64,000 nucleotides of DNA from assembly GCA_013398275.1 (NCBI GenBank), contig VZSE01006161.1:1-64000 (forward strand). Reading direction: 5' to 3'. Each line of letters begins with the position of its first letter. Positions within the stretch are counted from its first letter, which is position 1. The notes beneath the pieces were generated by a model. The model was not told the origin of the DNA. It saw only the letters and a list, made by a program, of their open reading frames with translations, and did no database searches. The position numbers were made by a program, and so were the translations under genes. This document shows positions 57,302-64,000 of this stretch, one piece after another. This DNA comes from Promerops cafer. Its lineage: Eukaryota > Chordata > Aves > Passeriformes > Nectariniidae.

Positions 57302-57316
57302 TTTTTTTTTTTTTTA
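57302..57316. repeat. Poly(T) run
   Basis: An uninterrupted T run of about 15 bases, followed by AAAG. No retrotransposed sequence was recognised beside it. Confidence 0.8.
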
Positions 57317-59270
57317 AAGTTTTTCCTTTATTAAGAAGTACAGCTTTGTGCTGACTACAGTTCCTTAGTATCAGATCTGTGCCTTGAAGCTCAGCCTGCA
57401 AAGAGCCTCAGAATCTCCCAGCACTGCAGAACCCTCTGGAAATGATGCAGCTGATAATGAAGAATTCCTGTGCAATCCCAGGGAGGACAGGACTGTCTGG
57501 CTCTGCCTCAGGCACACAGAACCCCAGTTTATTTTTCTAGGAGGTGTTTCATTCTGTCAAAGCAGCAGAGTTAAACTGAGAGAGACAATCAGGCATAAGT
57601 TCACATTTGGACTAAATATGTCGAACTTCAGATGGAAAATGGGAGTTGTGAGTCTGCAGCTCTGCTCTTCCAAGGCACAGGGTGCCAGCAGGACCCCCAG
57701 GATCTGCCCTGGAGGTGGGACAAGTGCTCAGAGGGGATCCTTGGGGCGTGTCCCTTCCCTGCTGCCTGGGTGCCACTGCCAGAGGCACTGGGGGTGCTCC
57801 TGGCACCTCAGCTTGGAAATTCCTCAGGGCTGTGCCCAGCACTTTGCACACCCCTGTCCTGCACAGGGGGGCTCCTGTCTGCAGGAGGAGCTTTGGCAAT
57901 GAGCAGGCTCAGGGCTGACCTGCATCCAGCATCTCCTTTATCTGATTGCACCTTTGGCAGCATTCAAGCATGGATTGTGCTGAGGGCAGAGCAGTGGCTT
58001 TAGAATTGCTTGGTAGGATGCTTTTTGTTTCCTTCCCAGAGGAAATCTTGGATATTAACTGATGAGCCAGGACTGGGGGAAGGTGCTGGAGCCTTTAATG
58101 TTTAAGAAAAGCTGGCAAAGACATCGTGAATGAGGAAGAAACTTCTTGCTCTCTGGTCTTTTCCATCCCGAGATGTTGATCCCCCCACCAAAGGGAGACA
58201 ACTGTTGATTTTCAGCTTTCAGGTGGCACAGGAAGGTTCCCAGTGTGAACCCCAGCTGCTCTGGGTCCCTTCTGTGCTCGCCCATTTTGTTCCTGGAGCT
58301 CTGGACAGAGGGAATTGCTCCAAATCCCGGGGCTGAACCGTCCCTCTGTGAAATCTGTGCTGTCAGGACACATTTTCCTCTTTCCAGTCCCCTCCAATCA
58401 GTGTGAGCTCCAGCAGAGTGAACCCAAACCCACACCTGGGGCTCAGCTGTCACCCCCCATTAGGCTGGATTTGGTCACCTCTGCAGCTGTAGAGCTGCAC
58501 ACAAACACAAAGTTTGCATCTGGAAGTTCAATGCTTCTCTTCTCCTTCCTGGGATTTTGGGTTTAAATCCATCTAAACGTACAGAATTACATCTGGTTTC
58601 TATTTAGCATTTTGGCTTTGGCTATTTTGAAGCTCTGTCAGTCTGCAACAAACTCATGTTCCTTGTTGGATTATTCCAGGATCAGGAACCTGGCCTTTGG
58701 CTGTGCCCATTCAAACCCAGCATTCCTGTGGCTTTGGTTTGTGCTCAGCCAGTTCCAGATCCTGTAACCTCTGACCAGCCTGGTGAACTCAGATTTTGGC
58801 AGGAATTGTTTTCTCTTTGTCTGTGCTTGTTCCAGAGGGTGCTCAGAGGTGGGGAGTGACAGGAGATACTGCAGGCCATGGCCCAGGGGTTCCTGCTTTA
58901 ATGGCCAGCACAGATGTCTTCATTCCACACTTGAAAAAAGCAGAGCTGGACAAAAACGCAGATTCCTGATGTTCCCAGCAGCTCCTGACAAAGCCTCTGT
59001 GCCAGCCAGGCTCCTCCAGCCACAGCCAAATCCCCTCAGAGCAGGGGGATCCCTTTTCCATGGCTTTGCTGTGCCAGAGGCTCTCCCAGCCTCCTCACTG
59101 ACCCCATCTGCTGCACCTGGGCTGCAGCTCCCGGCCAGGGGCGTCTCCTGTGCTGCCTGGAGCTGCATCTCCACCTGCTTCTGAGGCCATGGGGCAAAAG
59201 CTTCCAGACTGGGCTTACAGATGGTTCAGAAAGCAGGCCCAGGTCCCTGTGGCTCGGGCTGTGTGGATGG

Positions 59271-59291
59271 CAGCAGCAGCAGCAGCAGCAG
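59271..59291. repeat. CAG trinucleotide repeat, seven units
   Basis: Seven pure CAG units. It lies within intron, in no supported reading frame. Confidence 0.95.
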
Positions 59292-62160
59292 ACCCTTCCC
59301 AGTGGGGCACCTCACTGGTAATTTTTGCTGACAGCCCAAAATCAGGCAAGTGAACCATTGTAAAAGCCCTTCAGAACTGTTCACTTCCATCATTTGCTGC
59401 TTTTGTCAGGCACACGGAATTGTGTCTTGCCATGTCTTTTGCCTCATTTTTACAAGAGGTCTGTTGTCTATTTAGATTAAATTAGAGCAGCAAACAGTTG
59501 TTCAGGGATTAGCACTGGGATGATCCGAGGAGAGCGTTCAGGGGCAGGAGGAGGGTGGTCAGCTCAGGTGGGACTCTCAGCAAATAGATGTTTTTCCTGC
59601 TGTGTAAGCTCAGAGGTAGCAGCTGAAGCTGCATCCAGCGTGGATGGGTCCCCAGTGGCAGGACCAGCCCAGGGAGGGGGTGTCTGGGGTGCCCAGGTGA
59701 GGTGAGGGCCTGGGGACAGGTTTGGATTCAGTTATTTTGGAGTGTCTGGAGCAGGTTCTGCTGCTCTGCTGGGTGCCTGGTTAGAGGAGCTGGGGCCAGG
59801 GGATGTGTCCCCAGCTGGGGCACAGGAGCCTGGGGGAGGTGAGGATCCTGCTGGGAACCACCTGGGCAAGAGCCAACTCCCTGGGGAGGGAAAAGCTGCT
59901 GACAGAAGGGGTGGGAGGTGTGGGATTTGTGTCATCCCTGCCTCCAAAACCCTCTGGTGGAAATTTGCACCCCAGGCCAGGGAGCTTGGCCCCATGTCCT
60001 GCTTCAAAGTGCTTCTTCCTTCTAAAATCTCTGTTATATTTAAATTTAAAAACTTTTACAGCAGCTGTATTTTCATTTTTTGGGAGGGACACGTAGACAC
60101 TGAATCCTCGTCCCCCGTTCCCAAACCTTTATGTCCAATAAAATTGAGAAGTATCTTTCCAAAAATGAGCAGCCAGGGGAGTGTGAGCCTGGGCTGTCTG
60201 GTTTCATTTGCTCCAGGGGTAGCACTTGCTGTGTTTAATGGATTTGCTTGGCTTTCTGGGACACATTTAAAGGGGAAAATGTGTTTATTGGCATCAAATT
60301 TAGAAGACCTGTAATATTTAAGAGGGAGATATGTTTGAAAATGTGATATGAAATGGAGAATTGTCAGTTTTGCTGTCTTTGCAGAAGTTCTGGCAGTTTT
60401 ACTGACCAGGTTTCTGTGGTGCAGATAGAATCTGAGTGCTAAAAAAACTGAATGCATAATAAAATACCTATGGCATGCCATCATTTCTGGTTATGTTACT
60501 GTAACTGGGGTGTATATCTAAAGGCAATCATCGCTGTAGAGGAGGGAGGAAAACACACAGAGAGCTTTAAATTTCATTAGACATTGAAACATCTGAAGGA
60601 GGAACTCTAATGGTTATATATAATAAACCCCTTTTTTAATCTTCCCATAAAATTGTATCTCTTTTCCTTTTTCCCCTCAAGTTGAGCTGCCTTGCAGTGT
60701 GCAGGGTTCTGAAATAAATCGATGATTAACTAAACAACAGGAATTCATAAACCTCCTTATTTTATAGCAACATTTAAGGTAGTGCACAGTGCATGCTCCC
60801 CAAGCTGATCTACGCCCTCAGGTCCATTATCTCAGCTGTAGATAAATGAGGAGTTCTATCTGCTGGAGGTTATGCTCAGGTAGTTCCCACCCTGCTGGTG
60901 TAAATCTGAGGGTTTATGGAAGGAGAAGAGCAATATTCTTTATAGGTACAAGGAAACATGACCCAAGGCTGGAGATCTCAGGGGATGATGTTGCTCCCAC
61001 TGAGCTTTTCTCAGCACATCTTCAGGAAGTGCAAATAAGGTTTCTTTTCCTGGGTTCCCATATTTCCATTCCAGTTAAGAGCAAGTCCTGAGACACTGGG
61101 GCTGGCTGCTTTCATTACTGGAAAGCATCACAGGAAGGGAGGAAGGAAAGCTGTGTTCCAAAGGAGCAGCTCGATTGTTGTCAGGGAAAGCATTTAGCTC
61201 CTGGCAAATCATGTAAATAGAGCAGACCGAAGAGTGTCTGATCCTGGCAGCTGAAAGGCATGAAAAGCCATCGTGCAAATGCTCCTGGTAATCACCTGGA
61301 AGGGCTGTGGCTCTCCACAGAGCAGGTTGCTCTGTTAGAATTGCTCCAGACCTGGCTGGTCCCTCCGAGGTGAAAGTTTTGTGATGGTTGAGCCACATTT
61401 GATGCAGGGTCCTGCAAGCCCCACAGATTTCCCTGCCCGTGTCCCTCCTGGGCTTTATGAAACTCTGTCCTCTCCTCTGCATGGAGGTGTCACCATGGCA
61501 GCACCTCTGAGTCAGTGAGAGCAGAAGCACGGGGATTTATCAGGAAAGGAGCTGAGAATAAATTGCTCTGGCTGCTCCGGGACTGCAGGCTCAAAAGTGA
61601 CTCTGAGGTGGAAATGGTTCAGAGGGGGTGATGGAGGGCATGAAAGGGCTCCTTCATCAAGGGGGGAGTGCTCAGCAGAGAGTCTGGAGCCTGGAGGGAG
61701 GAGGAGGAGGATGTGGGAAGGCTCTAAATCAGAAGTGACAGGGCAAGCAGAGAGAGGCTTTTCCCTGGGCCCTGCCCTGGCAGCACAGAGGGGTTTGGAA
61801 ACACCCAAGGTGCTGCTTTCCTCTGTATGTGGACACTCAGCTGCTGCTAAAAGTTCATTTGTTCAACAAGTTCCTGGCTTAATTACAGGATGAAAAGCCC
61901 AGTGAAGGCTATGAGATTTAGAGAAGGTTGCCTCTGCCTCTGAGTGTCACCCCCATCTCTGCCCAAGGCCGGAGTGAGCCTTGGCAGAAGTGTTCCTCCT
62001 CTTCACCAGGCACCAGCTGTTGGCTACATCCAGCTCCACTTCCCTCCCAAAAACCGAGGCTTGGATTTGGCCAAAGGCAAAGAGAGAACTCCTGGATTTT
62101 GCCTCTGCTCTGTCTCTTCCAACCCTGTTTCACCCTCATTTTGCTGAGCACGCAGCAGTG

Positions 62161-62214
62161 TGCTGGTTCTGCTGGTTCTGCTGGTTCTGCTGGTTCTGCT
62201 GGTTCTGCTGGTTG
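62161..62214. repeat. 9-bp tandem repeat TGCTGGTTC, six units
   Basis: Five perfect TGCTGGTTC units and a sixth ending in G. The multiple-of-3 length yields repetitive open frames on both strands (F-C-W, L-L-V, Q-N-Q) that are not genes. Near-perfect units suggest recent expansion and probable length polymorphism. Confidence 0.95.
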
Positions 62215-63204
62215 TGGTCGTGCAATGCTCTGGGCTTCTTGTTGAAGGGTCTCCCCCAGATCTCATGGAAAAATCCTGGACAATTCCTGTGCTTTATAAG
62301 GAGAAGAAAGTTGGACACGGAGTGATTGATCCTGCTGAAGTCTCCCTCCTGCTCTGGGAGTTTCGGTAAAGGCCTGAGGGTGATCCAGCGCTGGGGATGG
62401 CTGAGGAGAGATGGATCTCAGTCCTTGTTTCCCCTCTGCCTGGGTGGCCTCACGTCACAGCTCCCGTGTGTCACAGCACAGCTCCTGCAAGGCCAGAGAG
62501 CACAGGAGATGCACACAAGTTTACAGCAAGTGATTTCCAAGTTGGTTGTGTTCCCTGCCGCCAGCTAAATCCTCAGATGGAGGGAAGTGCTTGGCAGCGG
62601 GAAGGATTTCTTCTGACAGAGCAAATCAGCTCAAAATCTCCTTGCAGGAGAGGTTAAGCACAGCAGCCCCAGATCTGTCAAAACTGCACTCATTTCATCA
62701 TCAAGGCAGACAGTGTTCTCTCTTCTGCAGTGAGGAGTGTGGTATTTGTTAACCCTTTAGCCCCTTCCCTTGGCAGTCGCTGCCCTTTAATCACCCGTTA
62801 ATCAGATTAGTGGCCCTGACTTCCTCCTTGCTGCAGTCCCTGCCAGCCCAGCTGAGCCAGTTAAAAGGCAGGATTGACAGACACTACAGATTTTTCTGTT
62901 TGATTTTTTCCTTCTGTTGCTCCTCATTTGACCCTTCCTTTGTGGCTCTCTCGCAGAGATGCTGGGAGATGGAATCTGTTTCCTTTTGCGGGTGCTGTGT
63001 TTGGCACCGGGCCCTGCAGCGAGGCTGATGCAGCAGCACTTCCACTGGGTCATTTCAGGGAGGTTTAGCTGGGCCATAAAAGCCTGGGCTGGGCTGAGAG
63101 CTGAGGCACAGAGGCTGCAGGGACCCCGAGGCTGCAGGGATGTGCTCTCTGGGTGGATGAGCTGGGGAGATGCAGCTGACAGAGCAGAGCTCAAATCTCT
63201 GTCC
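62215..63204. other. Intron with a small block that may be constrained
   Basis: No gene recognised. 62748-62825 (taaccctttagccccttccc, tttaatcacccgttaatcag, attagtggccctgacttcct) is complex, non-repetitive and contains paired TTAATC motifs of the kind bound by PITX/OTX-type homeodomains (TAATC). Function is inferred only. Confidence 0.35.
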
Positions 63205-63277
63205 TGAGCAGGGCCAGCGGTCAGACTGGATGGTTCTTGTGGGGCTCTTCCAGCTCAGGGTACTCTGTGATTCTGTA
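63205..63277 (+). mobile_element. CR1 3' terminal fragment, older type, sense
   Basis: gcagggccagcggtcagact, ggatggttcttgtggggctc, cagctcagggtactctgtga and the tail TTCTGT. Matches the CR1 end that reads AACTCAGGATATTCTGTGATTC. Confidence 0.78.
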
Positions 63278-63819
63278 AAGTGCTTTTCTGGCACTGCTGT
63301 TATTGCCAGGAGTTGTTCTTTCACACGAACAGCAGGTTAGAAAGGAGACGAACAGAATCGATGCAACAGCAGAGCTCCGATAAAAAAAGTGACTGCAGGA
63401 CACATTTATACTGCCAAGAAAAGCAGCTTTGAGTCCCCACCTCAGAAAAGATGTTTCTCTTCAAAGAGTGACTGAAATGCTGCTTTTAAAAAGGAGAAAG
63501 AAAAAGCACTGAGGATGCTTGAGGCACAGTGGAGCAGCTGGTGTGCCCCTGTCCCGGGGTCGGGGTCACCACAGACACAACTGCACGGCCTCAGCAGGGA
63601 CACACGAAACATCTGGAGCAGCAGAGATGTCACCAGAGCTGGAGCCATCAGCTGGGCACAGCTCCTGCCCTGCAGCCAGACCTGACCATCAGTGCTCTGC
63701 TCTGCAGCACTCCTAAACCCAGGCAGAGCCACAGCTCACACCCAGCAAAGCCCTCGTTCATCATTTCAGAGTCTGGCTTTCTAAAGCCCCACCAGCCTGT
63801 GCTGTAACTGATTCCTGAC
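63278..63819. other. Intron, nothing recognised
   Basis: Balanced sequence between two short CR1 ends; locally CpG-bearing at 63550-63610. No gene recognised. Confidence 0.55.
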
Positions 63820-63885
63820 TTGGCCTGTGCAGAACCAGGAGCTGGACTTGATCCTTGGGGTCCCTTCCACCTCAGGATATTCTGT
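63820..63885 (+). mobile_element. CR1 3' terminal fragment, older type, sense
   Basis: accaggagctggacttgatc, cttggggtcccttccacctc, aggatattctgtggtgtc. Same subfamily end as 63205-63277, only about 65 bp left. Confidence 0.78.
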
Positions 63886-64000
63886 GGTGTCTCCCCTGTT
63901 CGGGGAACGGGCTCTGGCCCCCACCAGGCACGGAGCTCTTGGGGATTGTCCTGTTCAGGGCTGCAAAGGTCTCGTTCCCAGACTGCCATTCCCTATCTGC

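Larger units (their letters stand above)
55836..62160. other. Long, repeat-poor intron stretch
   Basis: In 6.3 kb I find no CR1 or LTR, only a T run (57302-57316), a CAG run (59271-59291) and the octamer-bearing block near 57215-57300. AT-rich parts lie at 56920-57380 and 60030-60860. Confidence 0.5.
45779..64000 (+). other. Intron downstream of the GALNT17-like exon (3' end outside window)
   Basis: The exon that should follow in a GalNAc-transferase begins with a V-W-x-C-G-G-type segment. I find no such coding segment between the donor at 45779 and the window end, so the intron is at least 18.2 kb. It carries CR1 copies, one solo LTR and short tandem repeats. Confidence 0.7.

Noticed and set aside
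60119..60160. ttatgtccaataaaattgag as another LTR poly(A) site
   Set aside because: No TATA box, no TG/CA ends and no target duplication could be found around it.
1..64000. tRNA, snRNA, rRNA or microRNA genes
   Set aside because: I looked for GGTTCRANNCC-type T-loops and paired arms on both strands and found none convincing. A covariance-model scan would be decisive.
45779..64000. A following GalNAc-transferase exon (W-x-C-G-G segment)
   Set aside because: No frame on the plus strand shows the expected V-W-L/Q-C-G-G-S and H-I-E-R segments, so the next exon must lie outside the window.

Overview
The window is vertebrate, almost certainly avian, nuclear DNA. About 26 pieces of the CR1 LINE lie on both strands. 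Many share a young-looking consensus, and several end in the degenerate ATTCYATG-type tail of avian CR1. There are also three retroviral LTRs without internal genes, several GC-rich minisatellites, and one short, very GC-rich exon in a large non-coding background. A songbird or other neoavian bird fits best, but the species cannot be read from the sequence. There are no bacterial-type operons, no rRNA, and no tRNA that I could recognise.

The only protein-coding sequence I can support is one 118-bp internal exon on the + strand at 45661-45778. It encodes 39 residues of a polypeptide N-acetylgalactosaminyltransferase of the Y subfamily (VYGGEN instead of the usual WGGEN). From memory of the family it fits GALNT17 (WBSCR17) better than GALNT9, GALNT8 or GALNT18. 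GALNT17 has very long introns, which explains why 64 kb holds a single exon: 1-45660 is the intron before it and 45779-64000 the intron after it.

Layout. 1-8 kb: CR1 fragments, a 39-bp minisatellite (1.7-2.0 kb) and a GGGGAT hexamer run. 8.06-8.40 kb: a perfect 146-bp direct duplication with the window's only N at its junction, probably an assembly artefact. 10-35 kb: scattered CR1 copies, and at 26.9-27.4 kb a 23-bp array running into an 18-copy 20-bp array. 40.2-41.5 kb: a compact cluster of LTR, 60-bp minisatellite and CR1. 42.1-42.4 kb: an AT-rich block that looks constrained. 45.09-45.54 kb: an LTR ending about 125 bp before the exon. 47-53 kb: CR1 copies, including two similar ones 2 kb apart. 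55.3-55.8 kb: a well-bounded 505-bp solo LTR with a 6-bp target-site duplication and readable promoter elements. 56-64 kb: mostly unique intron with a few short repeats.

I found no new biological system. The observations most worth a second look are the LTR next to the exon, the duplication with the N, the two-variant 20-bp array, the LTR/minisatellite/CR1 cluster and a few candidate conserved non-coding blocks. All long open frames apart from the exon are explained by CR1 sequence, by minisatellites or by chance in GC-rich DNA.
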